In this document: positions 35,391 to 47,049 of the stretch, in pieces | Numbering within the stretch: the first letter of the stretch is position 1 | Layout: the number at the start of each line of letters is the position of its first letter | DNA from: Hyperoplus lanceolatus | Taxonomy: Eukaryota; Chordata; Actinopteri; Uranoscopiformes; Ammodytidae | Direction: 5' to 3' | Length of the DNA stretch: 64,000 nt | NCBI GenBank assembly: GCA_026929865.2 | Contig: CM049403.1 | Span: forward strand, 248,001-312,000 | The notes under the pieces: model-generated | Seen by the model: only the letters and a program-made list of their open reading frames with translations | Database searches by the model: none | What the model was told of the DNA's origin: nothing | Position numbers and translations under genes: made by a program

Positions 35391-36604
35391 TAATTTATCA
35401 TTACTACATTTTGTTATTTTTGTTTATTTATTTACTTATTCATTTATTTATATTGTTTACATTTATAAAAAAAAAAAATAATGTTAGGATGATGTAAATA
35501 TAAAAATAACTTACTAGGAATACTATATGATCCTACAATAAAGTATAAAAAAAAAAAAAAAAAAAATGTAAGTGCACTTACGTAAGTGTGCGATTTCAGA
35601 CACAGCACTGCAACGCATCTATTCAAATGTTTCCCAATTTTAACTATATCAGGCCTATTGATGTTGTATTGCCAGCATGTTTTGGACCACACTGACAACA
35701 GATGATACAGTTCATTGTGTTTTTGATTTTGCATCACCATCTTTCAGACATTCCTTTAGGAAAAGGATTTTTTTTGCCCATTTTTACCACAACCACTTCT
35801 ACATCCGAGCCCTCTGATTGTTTTATCTCTGCTGATTCCTGTAAGGAAAATAGTTATTGGCCCAAAAAGTAACTATTAGTAGCTATATGACATTATCAAC
35901 TGATTTGCATTATATGCAATTCTGAAAAAGGCTAAATTAATAGAAAATACTGACCAGGTAGTTTATAAATTAACTAGGCCTATTTACATATTTACAAACT
36001 CACTTTACACAATTTTTTTTGTTGCCATATAATTACAAGGTTAGCTTTTTTTATACTGTAGATATGCAGTGGCCTATAACAATTTTCCGTGTTCACAAAC
36101 GTCACCTGGCACATGGTGCTGTCTGTCTGCTGGCTGCTGCAGGTGACGGGGGCTGCTATCAGACTGCCCATGTGACTGAGTGCTGTCAGTGGTGAGGAGG
36201 AGTACACAGCAGCCGTTGCTACTCTGCTCTTGTGCGTGCGGTTAAAAAAGTTGCAAGATGTGTCTGGTCTTTAACTAGCCTCAGCGCTATGGCGGAAAAA
36301 GTCGGCAAATGTAGCGGAAAAAGTCACCAGTTGGCAACATGTTAAAGACGTGACGACAGCGGGACACTGAGATGAGAGTAGGTCACGTGATCCACGCTGT
36401 TGATCGTTTCAATGATCACTGGCGGACTGTCCCTTTTCTCCCTCTCTCTGTCTCACTCTTAAAGCACTAATACTAATGATACATTTGTTGGCAAATTTTC
36501 CGGTCGCGCACGTGCCCCTAGTTTTAAAAAAAGTACTCGCACTGTCTCCAGAAATGGTCGTAAAATGCGAGTATTTGGTCGCAGTCTCGAGCCCTGCTGT
36601 AATA

Positions 36605-38420
36605 GCAGAATTCATGTTTCAAACTGGGCCAGATGGGAAATAATGTGAATAAACCAAAAGAACAATGTATAGTTTTGAAATAAGAAGAGAAGAGCTGCCA
36701 AAATGGCCACCTTTAGCCATTCATGATTAACAGATTAATAAATTCATGGATACATGTAGGAGCAGCAACTACTGAATAGAATGACAATAAAAACCAAAAT
36801 GCTCTACCGGCCTTCTTTATAGTGCACAAAACACTCACTTTACAGTGTGTGTGTGTGTGTGTCCATCCGTCCACCATTGGCTGTTGCTAGGCTACAAAGA
36901 CGTAAGCCCTAGATTTAGAAACAAACAGTGGGATGTAAAACAAAGAAGTGTGGACACTTGGTGTCAGTCCAGCAGGCTTTCTGGTTGTTGCTGAGTTAGC
37001 TCAGAGCTGCAGGATGTGAACATTTCTTCTGGGCAAGATGTTTTAGAAATCATTTTCAGCCATTTCATCAGTTTTCATCTCAAACTGGGACTGCAACAGT
37101 AAACAGCATGCTACCCTGACTACATGGGAAGGCAAGTGTTCAACCTTCTATGCAAATTTAACTGTGTTGGTACAAGTGGTCAAATCTCAACAAAGGAAAA
37201 GATTTAGGACAGCCATGTTTTTCACTGTGTTGGCCAGCCCTTTACCAGAATGATTGGAGACGTGACACTGCTAGAAAATAACTAGTTTGTTCAACATTAT
37301 TATTAGCTGTTTGGAATGGCCACAGTTAAAGCAGCTCTGAGTAACATTTAAATATATTTTAAACAGCCTCATGTTTCCTCTGATAATCATAAATTACCTT
37401 TAACAGCAAACAAGACCATCAGTGCAAAGAAAGACGTTTTTATATAGTTTTTATTACTGCGTTTGGTCTGGTAGCACACCCAGTCCGATTTTCGGTTCGC
37501 GCGTGCATGCTATGGTCACATATCCGTATTGGTCGCAGATTTCAGTGTGGCGCAACAACGCGATTTGAGAAGCCTATCCCTCCAGGTGAGGGAAGCGGAG
37601 CGGGAGCCTTGTTTGAGACAGTTATTTGTCGTCATAATGACTGATAACGGGGCTGAACGATCGAAGAAAAAAAAAAAGAAATGCAATGAAGAAAAGCTAA
37701 AAGGGAGAGTGGTAGACGAGCGGGAGGGCGTTGCCAAGCAACGTATAAACAATTTCACGGGAGTGAACTGCAGTGTTTACTCCTAAATGAATGAGCGGTA
37801 GCCTACTAAAACAAAGTTTACTTTGCCTCACCATCATCAGATGACCATTATTCATCTGAAAGTCATTATTTACAACAACATAAACACATTACCTCATCGT
37901 GATCCATACTAACTGCCGTCTCTCGTTCATTCGCTTTCTGTGAGGACACGGAGTCTTTCAGCTCCGTGAGAGTAGTTCGGTGACTCTGCATCAACTCATT
38001 GCAGTCAGGTGTGTGTAGCACTTACTGGCATTAGTTGATGCTGTGTCACTAACCACTCTCACGGAGCCGAAAAGAGTCCGGTGCTCTCACACTTTAAACA
38101 CACGGACATGCACTATATTGCTTCCTGATTATTTGAATCTCGCACGCCCGGCACAAGCTAGAAAACAGCTTCACGACAGCTGGCGTCGTAAAAATACTAC
38201 CGCTTCTGTCCAAAGGGGCCGCCAAGAGACCAAGTTACTCGTAGTGGCTTTAAAAGCCAGCTATCACTTATCCCATTTACACGTAGTCACTTCATGCATT
38301 TGGGCAGACAGGAAAACGTTCTGATTTAAAAAAAAGAGTTAATAATAGGGTGATATGATCATGCTGTCAATACAGATGTTTCATAAAAACATTAAAAACA
38401 AGCAGAGCTAAAACATATAA
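36605..38420. other. Intronic sequence with a (GT)n tract and one inverted repeat
   Basis: (GT)n occupies 36844-36861. Imperfect inverted repeats at 37941-37978 and 38051-38089 share CTCCGTGAGAGTAG / CTCTCACGGAG cores. No coding region or transposon terminus was established. Confidence 0.5.
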
Positions 38421-38952
38421 TGTCATGATCCTGCCTGGGCCTCCTTGTTTGCCCTTTTTTCTTGTCTGGCTTATTGCAGGGTTGGAGCAGGTGTGTGGGG
38501 AGTCAGCTCAAGCACTCACAGCTGCCAGCAATCACCTATCAACCGCCTCTCATATACCCGGTCCGACCTTCCAGATACTGCCAGATTGTAGTTTCAGTTC
38601 ACGCAGTCAGTAGCTCTACTTCTCATTACTTATCTGTTGCAGCTCCACTTGCATTTTTTCCCTTACTCATTTTTGTTGTTCTCTTGCCACAGCTCTCCCG
38701 GTCTGACTCCCCACGGCTCCAACCTGCACCAGCGAGCACTTCCATCCCGGACTCTTCTACCCGCTTGCTCTGGATTCTTCTCACCCAAGCCCTGGACATT
38801 CTCCGTTGCTCTCTCCCTGGAACCCTCCCCAGGACAGTTGGATTCCCCCTACCCCGGATCCCGATCCAACCCCCAGCTGATTCTTATTCAATAAACCTTC
38901 TTAAACTAGTGCTGTCTCCGCGCCTGTGTCCTCCCCCTGTCCGACCGTAACA
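38421..38952 (+). mobile_element. Solo LTR of a retrotransposon, probably Ty3/Gypsy-like
   Basis: The 532-bp sequence begins TGTCATGATCC and ends GACCGTAACA. It is flanked by an exact 5-bp duplication TATAA (38416-38420 and 38953-38957). It contains AATAAA near 38890, a plausible polyadenylation signal placing the R region near the 3' end. There is no internal region or second LTR, so it arose by LTR-LTR recombination. The superfamily is inferred from the 5-bp duplication and general appearance. Confidence 0.85.
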
Positions 38953-38968
38953 TATAACCTATTAAAAC

Positions 38969-40008
38969 TAGTGCTGTCAAACGATTAAAATATTTAATCG
39001 CGATTAATCGCATTAATGTCATAGTTAACTCGAGATTAATCGCGATTAATCAAATTTTTATTTATTCTAGCGTGAATGTCCCTTGATTTCTTTTTGTCAC
39101 ATTATTTTTTCTAATTTTAATGCTCTTATCACACCCATTCTAATTATGATATTTTAGAAGAAATACACTGAATTACACTAATTCAGTGTATTTCTTCTAA
39201 AATCATAATTTGCAATTCAGTGCAAATAACAATATAGTCCCTCCCCCCCCCCCCCTGCATCCCTAGAACAGCATTCACAAACATAATTGGAACTTTTTTT
39301 ATTTAAAAACCAAACCATAAAACAACATAGCCTATATAAAACAAATTAGTATTAAGGCTAAATTAAACTGGTTGTTGTAGGCCTAAATGTTTTGGGAGTC
39401 TTTCATCCACGGCTTATTTCAGACTGTGTGTGGAGTGGACACACTATGCCTGCGTGCCAGAGGTTGCCATGGCACTGCTGCAGCCGAGGCTTCAGTCGCC
39501 CTTCATAGCGAAAATTAAAGTGAAAATAAATGACTGGCGGCTGCCAATAACATTCATTGAGGTTTTGGTGTGCGTGCAGGGTTATAAGTAGGACTTTTGC
39601 AAATGACAGGCTTTCTTTCTGTTCTTTTCCGCGTAGTCTCAGTCACACACGGAAGACTCTACTAGTGAAGGTCGCGCAGCTGAGCTAGGAAGTGCTAGGT
39701 TCCAGTTTCTGCTTCAAAATAAAAGTCAGAATTGACTGGACGTTTCGCCGTTTTGCCAGTTAAATGATTTTAATGTGAAATTACGCTGTAGGACATGTTC
39801 CGTTTGAATTGACAGTAACTTAAATGCGAGCTATATGTATAGTTTGTGGTGTTTCAGTTGTTCTAACATTACTAGTTGATGCAACAGCATGTGAAAAAAC
39901 CACAAGGTTTCCTAGGCCATGACGAGCGTTAATCGCGATAAAAAAATTGACGCCGTTAAAATGGATTTGCTTTAACGCCGTTAATAACGCGTTAAACTGA
40001 CAGCACTA
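38969..40008. mobile_element. hAT-family non-autonomous element, 1.04 kb
   Basis: Inverted ends TAGTGCTGTCAAACG (38969) and TAAACTGACAGCACTA (to 40008) are flanked by the exact 8-bp duplication ATTAAAAC (38961-38968 and 40009-40016). Both subterminal regions carry ATTAATCGCGATTAATC / GCGTTAATCGCG-type repeats. The interior is non-coding, with a poly-C run at 39245 and a hairpin at 39142-39210. Confidence 0.9.
39142..39210. repeat. Long hairpin inside the hAT element
   Basis: Arms of about 32 bp, built around TTTAGAAGAAATACACTGAA and its complement TTCAGTGTATTTCTTCTAAA, are separated by a few bases, with one 2-nt bulge. Confidence 0.9.
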
Positions 40009-40016
40009 ATTAAAAC

Positions 40017-41000
40017 ATATAAAGTGACTACTCTTTTACAAATAATTAATAGAAAATAAATACACAAAACAGCGGCAATACAAGGTGGAATATAGATTAG
40101 AAGAGATACACTTGCTTGGCCCTACACAGACTGACTACGGAGTTGCCAGTTTTGAAGGTCTATCGAGCACTATGACGGAGAATGTGCTCTTGCTATTATA
40201 TCGCTAAATTGGAGCAATTCAATTGAAGGACACTTACAATCTGGCTCTTCAAACACAATGCTAGTTTGGCTACGGTTATTTCAGCATTTTATGAGTTAGC
40301 TTGTGTTTAAAATGTATCGATTTCTAATCAAACAAAGTCACGTAACAGCTGGGAAGAAACCAATGTGACAAACAGGGAAAATAAAGATTTGAAAATGTAT
40401 GTAGTTAATGAGTCTACTGGCTGCTTTATATTGTATGGTCAGGGATGACAGGTTATAATAAAGCAGACATGCTATTTATGACTGGATGTAGCTTTTGATA
40501 CTTGTAGTGAGAAACTAGTGCAGACAACTGGATTAGTATAACAGAACTAGCCCCCATCAGAATACAACCATTCACCCAATCAACCAACAAACCAACAACA
40601 GGCATGTAAAATCATAAGCCATGAAAAAGATGGGAAGTCCAAAACAAACCCCGGTAGGGGGGGGTCTGGGGGCATCCCCCAAGAAGATTTCTTTGTGGAT
40701 TTGAACATTTAAGAGAAGCAATTTGGCGTATTTCAGGTGAAGAGAATTAAGGTCAAAGAAAACTTTGTCAGATGAATAGTAAAATGAGCAAAACAAGTTA
40801 GTCAGCCAACCTTCTTGACTTTTCCAAAACAAAGTGTGTAGGTAGCCTATTTACCAAGAAAAACGTTAAAAACAGCTTAGAAGACTTCCGGGTTACAGAG
40901 CATGGAGTAGGTGCAATCGCTTTCTAGCTCCCACTAACTATTTCAGACTTAACTGATTAAACCCTATTTTCATCGATTTTTTTTGTGCTTGTATTGCCGG
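40017..41000. other. Intronic sequence without supported feature
   Basis: No terminal repeats or coding domains recognised. A GGTAGGGGGGGGTCTGGGGG stretch near 40655 is a low-complexity landmark only. Confidence 0.45.
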
Positions 41001-41024
41001 TAACACTGACACTGATTCGGAAAA

Positions 41025-42608
41025 ATGCCAAGAGGAAAGAAAAACGCAAAAAGGGATTCGGCAGAGTCAGATATGTCCTTGGACAGCGTGGTTAGCATTG
41101 ATGTTAATGCTAAAGGGCTAATATCTCAGCAGGACTTAGAAAAACTTGTCCATGCATTTATTCTTAGTAGACTTGACTACTGTAATAGTGTCTTTGCAGG
41201 CCTTCCTAAAAAATCAATCAGACAGCTTCAGCTAATTCAGAACGCTGCTGCTCGAGTCCTCACTAGGACCAAAAAAGTAGATCACATTACCCCCCAGTTC
41301 TTAGGTCTTTACACTGGCTTCCTGTCACTCAAAGAATTGATTTTAAAATATTGATGATGGTCTACAAAGCCTTAAATGGTTTAGGGCCAAAATACATTAC
41401 TGATCTGCTGATACGTTATGAGCCACCCAGAGCCCTTAGGTCGTCTGGGACAGGTCTTTTAAAAGTCCCCAGAGCTAGGACTAAACAGGGAGAGGCGGCA
41501 TTCAGCGTTTATGCGCCCAATGTCTGGAACGGACTGCCAGAGAGTCTGAGGTCCGCTGAGACTCTCAGCTCTTTTAAATCGGGTCTCAAAACGTTCTTGT
41601 TTCCCTTTTAACCTGTAATTTTTTTTTTTTTTTTTTTGGTAAAATGTTTTAATTCTTTTATTTAAATGTTGTATTTTTATCCATGTTTTAAATTGGTTCC
41701 TTTTTTCTTTTTTTGTATTTGTATTCTTTATTTGATTTTAACCCTGTGAAGCACCTTGAGTGGCCCTGTGCCTGAAATGTGCTCTATAAATAAAATTGCC
41801 TTGCCTTGCCTTGCCTTGCTAGGTCAATGGCTTCCATTCCGACCTGCTTGAGCAGCATAGAGCAGCCATAGCCACTGAGTTTAAGTCATCGTTCGCCAGC
41901 ATGGACACTAAGCTAGACAACATCCAGGCCGTGGTCTCAGGCCAGGGAAACGTATAACCGATCTCAAGGAGAATGCAGAAACTGTTTGCGGACGCTTACG
42001 TGAGGCTACGTGCTCCTCACTGCAGGTAGGCAACAAGTTGCTGAAATCTAAACTATCGGATTTGGAAGGGAGAAGTAGGGACAGAATGTACGTATTGTGG
42101 GCTTACCAGAGTCACTTGAGGGCGCCGCCCCCCACCGCCTTTTTCTCCGAGTTTCTCGCTGAGGTTTTTTGGTAAACAAGCCCTCCCCTTCTTGCCCAGA
42201 GCTGGACAGAGCTCATCGCACTTTGGCACCCAAAAGCGGGGCGGCCCGCGTGAGAGACCGCGGTCTCTCACGCAGGCCCGTCATCACTTGCCCGTCATCA
42301 TCCGTCCACCCCATACTCAGACTAAAGATTTGATCATGAGAGAGGCAGGTAAACAAGGCGAGCTGGAATACCTCGACCACAAGCTCCGGGTTCACGAGGA
42401 TTACAGCGCAGAGGTCGTGGAAGCAGCTGGGCTGAGCCATGGGGTCATGGCTGAGCTTTTATCAGCGCGGTCTCCGACCCTCCCTCCCCTTCCTGCGAAA
42501 GCCAGACATTTCCAGAGCGCAGAGAAGGTACTGCGCTCCTGCCTGAAGCATCGTAACGTCATATCCACATTGGTGGGAGTCCGTAGTAAATACGATTGCC
42601 TGCTGTGA
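41025..42608 (+). pseudogene. L1/Tx1-type LINE ORF1, split by an L2 fragment
   Basis: The N-terminus [20 protein letters not shown] (41025-41084) is basic and resembles L1-type ORF1 starts. After the L2 insertion the coding trace resumes with a coiled-coil segment (SDLLEQHRAAIATEFK, MDTKLDNIQAVVSGQG, near 41825-41960). An RRM/C-terminal region follows containing ELDRAHRTLAPK (about 42205-42240) and YSAEVVEA (42400-42430). Frames shift several times. ORF1 proteins of this class bind the element RNA. Confidence 0.72.
41115..41819 (+). mobile_element. L2-type LINE 3' fragment
   Basis: The fragment starts at [20 protein letters not shown] and runs through [17 protein letters not shown] and the terminal AAFSVYAPNVWNGLPESLR block, with a frameshift near 41300. 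It ends with AAGCACCTTGAGTGGC and a (TTGCC)n tail (41798-41818). A short TGCTA repeat flanks it (41110-41114 and about 41817-41821). Same family as the L2 at 27.3 kb. Confidence 0.85.
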
Positions 42609-42879
42609 GTATACAAATGTGGAAAATGCCCTTTTCCCCAGCCACAAACTCTCAGACTGATGATACTATTACTGCATTTTTTTCTCCTTTTTAAAAATGA
42701 GTAAATCAGCTGTGAACGTGACATTTTTTGTTGCTTGTCATTTTGACGTATTGTTTAATTCACTCGCTTTTTTATTTGTATCTCTATTTTAAAACGGCTA
42801 GATAAGCTACAGCCTGTTTTTTTTTGCCATTTGGACAGCTTGTCTAACTCACGCCTTTTTCTTTGTTTTGTATTCTGCT

Positions 42880-45800
42880 TAACTTTGTTCCAAATTGCTT
42901 TCAAGAGTCTTTCATGGCTTGCCAGAACACAGCATGCTGCTACAGTAGTTATATATAGTATTTGCATTGAAATATTAAGCAAATTTTATCATCAGCCTTC
43001 AGTGAAGTTTTCGGTTTCTTTTTGCACGTCTCACTGAAATAAGGCTAAATTTCACCTTTTTCAAAATGTGCTGTAACTTCTGTTCCAAATGGCTTTCAAG
43101 AGTATTACATGGCTTGCCAAGCAGAACACAGCATGCTACAGTAGTTATATATAGTATTTGCATTGAAATATTAAGCAAATTTTATCATCAGCTTTCATTT
43201 AAATTCTATTGCTTTTTTCTGCAGCTTTCACTGAAATAAGGCTAAATTTCAACCCTTTGTTCAAATGTGCTGTAACTTTTGTTCCAAAGGGCTTTCAAGA
43301 GTCTTTCATGGCTTGCCAAGCAGAACACAGCATAATACAGTAGTTATATATAGTATTTGCATTGAAATATAAAGCAAATTTTATCATCAGCCTTCAGTGA
43401 AGTTTTCATTGATTCCTTCTTGCAGGTCTCACTGAAATAAGGCTAAATTTCAACTTTGTTCAAATGTGCTGTAACTTTTGTTCCAAAGGGCTTTCAAGAG
43501 TCTTTCATGGCTTGCCAAGCAGAACACAGCATGCTACAGTAGTTATATATAGTATTTGCATTGAAATATTAAGCAAATTTTATCATCAGCCTTCAGTGAA
43601 GTTGTATTGCTTCTTTCTGCAGCTCTCACTGAAATAAGGCTAAATTTCAACTTTGTTCAAATGTGCTGTAACTTTTGTTCCAGAGGGCTTTCAAGAGTAT
43701 TTCATGGCTTGCCAAGCAGAACACAGCATGCTACAGTAGTTATATATAGTATTTGCATTGAAATATTAAGCAAATTTTATCATCAGCCTTAAGTGAAGTT
43801 TTATTGCTTCTTTCTGCAGCTCTCATTGAAATAAGGCTAAATTTCAACTTTGTTCAAATGTTCTGTAACTTTTGTTCCAAAGGGCTTTCAAGAGTCTTTG
43901 ATGGCTTGCCAAGCAGAACACAGCATGCTACAGTAGTTATATATAGTATTTGCATTGAAATATTAAGCAAATTTTATCATCAGCTTTCATTGAAATTTTA
44001 TTGCTTCTTTCTGCAGCTCTCACCGAAATAAGGCTAAATTTCAACTTTGTTCAAATGTGCTGTAACTTTTGTTCCAAAGGGCTTTCAAGAGTCTTTGATG
44101 GCTTGCCAAGCAGAACACAGCATGCTACAGTAGTTATATATAGTATTTGCATTAAAATATTAAGCAAATTTTATCATCAGCTTTCATTGAAATTTTATTG
44201 CTTCTTTCTGCGGGTCTCACTGAAATAAGGCTAAATTTCAACTTTGTTCAAATGTGCTGTAACTTTTGTTCCAAAGGGCTTTCAAGAGTCTTTCAGAGCC
44301 ACACAGAACACAGCATGCTACAGTAGTTATATATAGTATTTGCATTGAAATATTAAGCAAATTTTATCATCAGCCTTTCAGTGAAGTTTTATTGCTTCTT
44401 TCTGCACGTCTCACTGAAATAAGGCTAAATTTCAACTTTTGTTCAAAGGTGCTGTAACTTTTTGTTCCAAATTGCTTAATAGTCTTTCATGGCTTGCCAA
44501 GCAGAACACAGCATGCTACAGTAGTTATATATAGTATTTGCATTGAAATATTAAGCAAATTTTATCATCAGCCTTCAGTGAAGTTTTATTGCTTCTTTCT
44601 GCACGTCTCACTGAAATAAGGCTAAATTTCACCTTTGTTCAAATGTGCTGTAACTTCTGTTCCAAATGGCTTTCAAGAGTATTACATGGCTTGCCAAGCA
44701 GAACACAGCATGCTACAGTAGTTATATATAGTATTTGCATTGAAATATAAGCAAATTTTTTATCATCAGCTGTCATTGAAATTTTATTGCTTCTTCTGCA
44801 GCTTTCACTGAAATAAGGCTAAAATTTCAACTTTGTTCAAATGTGCTGTAACTTTTGTTCCAAAGGGCTTTCAAGAGTATTTCATGGCTTGCCAAGCAGA
44901 ACACAGCATGCTACAGTAGTTATATATAGTATTTGCATTGAAATATAAAGCACATTTTATCATCAGCCTCAGTGAAGTTTTATTGATTCTTTCTGCAGGT
45001 CTCACTGAAATAAGGCTAAATTTCAACTTGGTTCAAAATGTGCTGTAACTTGTTCCAAAGGGCTTTCAAGAGTCTTTCATGGCTTGCCAAGCAGAACACA
45101 GCATGCTACAGTAGTTATATATAGTATTTGCATTGAAATATTAAGCAAATTTTATGATCAGCCTTCAGTGAAGTTTTATTGCTTCTTTCTGCAGCTGTCA
45201 CTGAAATAAGGCTAAATTTCAATTTTGTTCAAATGTGCTGTAACTTTTGTTCCAAAGGGCTTTCAAGAGTATTTCATGGTTTGCCAAGCAGAACACAGCA
45301 TGCTACAGTAGTTATACATAGCATTTGCATTGGAATATTAAGCAAATTTTATCATCAGCCTTAAGTGAAGTTTTATTGCTTCTTCTGCAGCTCTCATTGA
45401 AATAAGGCTAAATTTCAACTTTGTTCAAATGTGCTGTAACTTTTGTTCCAAAGGGCTTTCAAGAGTCTTTGATGGCTTGCCAGAACACAGCATGCTACAG
45501 TAGTTATATATAGTATTTGCATTGAAATATTAAGCAATTCTTATCATCAGCTTTCATTGAAATTTTATTGCTTCTTTCTGCAGCTCTCACCGAAATAAGG
45601 CTAAATTTCAACTTTGTTCAAATGTACTGGGTAGTAAACCTTGTTGCAAAGGGCTTTCAAGAGTATTTCATGGCTTGCCAAGCAGAACACAGCATGATGC
45701 TACAGTAGTTATATATAGTATTTGTATTGAAATATTAAGCAAATTTTAGCATCAGCCTTCAGTGAAGTTTTATTGCTTCTTTCTGCAGCTCTCATTGAAA

Positions 45801-45917
45801 TAAGGCTAAATTTCAACTTTGTTCAAATGTACTGTAACTTTTGTTCCAAATGGCTTTCAAGAGTCTTTCATGGCTTGCCAAGCAGAACACAGCATGCTAC
45901 AGTAGTTATATATAGTA
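42880..45917 (+). repeat. 197-bp satellite array, segment 1 (plus orientation)
   Basis: About 15 tandem units. Each contains GTTCAAATGTGCTGTAACTT, GGCTTTCAAGAGTCTTTCAT, CATGCTACAGTAGTTATATA, TGCATTGAAATATTAAGC and TTGCTTCTTTCTGCAGCTCT. Corresponding points fall 197 bp apart (for example 43607, 43804, 44001). Because 197 is 2 modulo 3, each unit's 60-75-codon frame shifts and overlaps the next by about 31 bp. The left border fades into L1-related sequence near 42880. Units here are more variable than in later segments, with many small indels. Confidence 0.95.
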
Positions 45918-47010
45918 GGGGAAGGTGGGGTGATTTGTGCATTTTGGAAGTTGCAAAACCCCTTGTTTCTAGAAAACCGTGGAAGAAATTGGAAATGTGA
46001 CCACATATTTAAGAAGAGCCATCCATTTGACTCATCCTGTAAAGAAGGGAGACACAAGGAATAAGATATAAGCACATTTAAGCTCAAAACTGTGTTTTGG
46101 CCTTCAAAGTAAAATTTCCATGATCAAGGTTTTTTGATTAGTTGTGTCTGAACAATTATAGACACGTTTGAAAACATTTGACACATGTTTTAGTGCTTTG
46201 GTATGCCACTTGAGTCTATATAGTTAGCACAATGTCATCCCTAAAATTGCTGCATCATGCCTATTATCCAAAATTCTGGGGATGGGGGTGATTTGTGCGC
46301 AAAAGGGCCTGGGTGAGTTTTAAGTAAGTAAGTAAGTAAAATGTATTTATAAAATTTATGACAGTTTGCACTGTCCAAAGTGCTGTACATAGTGCATTCA
46401 GTAGGTAAACAATGAAGGTAAAATAACAATAACCAAAATAAAAGACGTAAAGCCCACATCCACATAAACACAGATAGTAGTGCAGAGGTAAGTAGTGCAG
46501 AGGTTAATGGGGAGAAACACCAGGGTGTACATATGGGTTTCTTTGAGCCTTGATTTAAAGGCAGAAATGGTGGAATCACATTTGTCAGGTGGCAGTTGGT
46601 TCCACAAGCACGGAGCAACTAGTGCAAAGCACATTTCTGAGAGTTGTGCCAGTGGCATGGCTGCATACGCTGGTCACCAAAAGAAAGTGATAGTCTACAG
46701 TAGCTCAGGAGAGTTACATCTCAATTCCACTTAACGACACCACTGATGAGAGTTCAGATGGCCAGAAAGATGATGATGGTGACTTTGTCATTGTGACACA
46801 ATGACGCACAAATCACCCCACGCGACAAGACAACTTTTTTTCCGAAAGCTATATTTCTTAAACAGTTTATTCCAGATCCAAAGTTTTTATTGCCAGGGAT
46901 GCACAACATCCTGAAATATATGTACATATTTGAGTTGGAGACATAACTGTCAAGGCCTCACTTTAAAATCACTTTGAGTAAAAAGTTGCACAAATCACCC
47001 CACCTTCCCC
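45918..47010 (-). mobile_element. Pogo-like transposon, copy B
   Basis: Bounded by GGGGAAGGTGGGGTGATTTG (45918) and its complement CAAATCACCCCACCTTCCCC (to 47010), with TA on both sides. Inverted relative to copies A, C and D. It contains the LINE 3' end at about 46324-46625 (minus orientation, (GTAA)n at its tail) and the acidic coding relic near 46650-46795. The left flank is satellite but the right flank is Harbinger sequence (see findings). Confidence 0.8.
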
Positions 47011-47049
47011 TATTATTGTATTATAACATTATTATTTTTTTGTTTTGAT

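Larger units (their letters stand above)
32159..35564 (+). mobile_element. L1-clade LINE, 5'-truncated, with target-site duplication
   Basis: The duplication AATGTAAGTG flanks it (32149-32158 and 35565-35574). The element is truncated in ORF2 before the RT and ends with an A-rich tail (35547-35566). Its 3' UTR holds a poly-T stretch (35071-35089), a (TA)n tract (35126-35173) and TATG/TGTA-rich microsatellites (35236-35390). Confidence 0.88.
31593..36596. mobile_element. hAT-family transposon holding nested insertions
   Basis: Left end CAGGGCTCCAGACTAAAC (31593) and right end GTCGCAGTCTCGAGCCCTG (to 36596) are inverted repeats. An exact 8-bp duplication CTGTAATA flanks it (31585-31592 and 36597-36604). 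Internally, a second DNA element rich in GTGCACTTAC-type words (about 31700-32158 and 35565-35615) was itself hit by the L1 at 32159-35564. Without the L1 the hAT would be about 1.6 kb, with no transposase frame recognised. Confidence 0.85.

Noticed and set aside
35200..35497. Tyr/Val/Cys-rich frames of about 90 codons
   Set aside because: Translation of TATG/TGTA microsatellites in an L1 3' UTR.
38462..38950. A 162-codon frame rich in Ser/Pro/Leu
   Set aside because: It lies wholly inside the solo LTR and has no recognisable domain.
42880..45917. Regular repeats as a CRISPR-like array
   Set aside because: Units are contiguous 197-bp tandem copies without short repeats and unique spacers, and the genome is eukaryotic.
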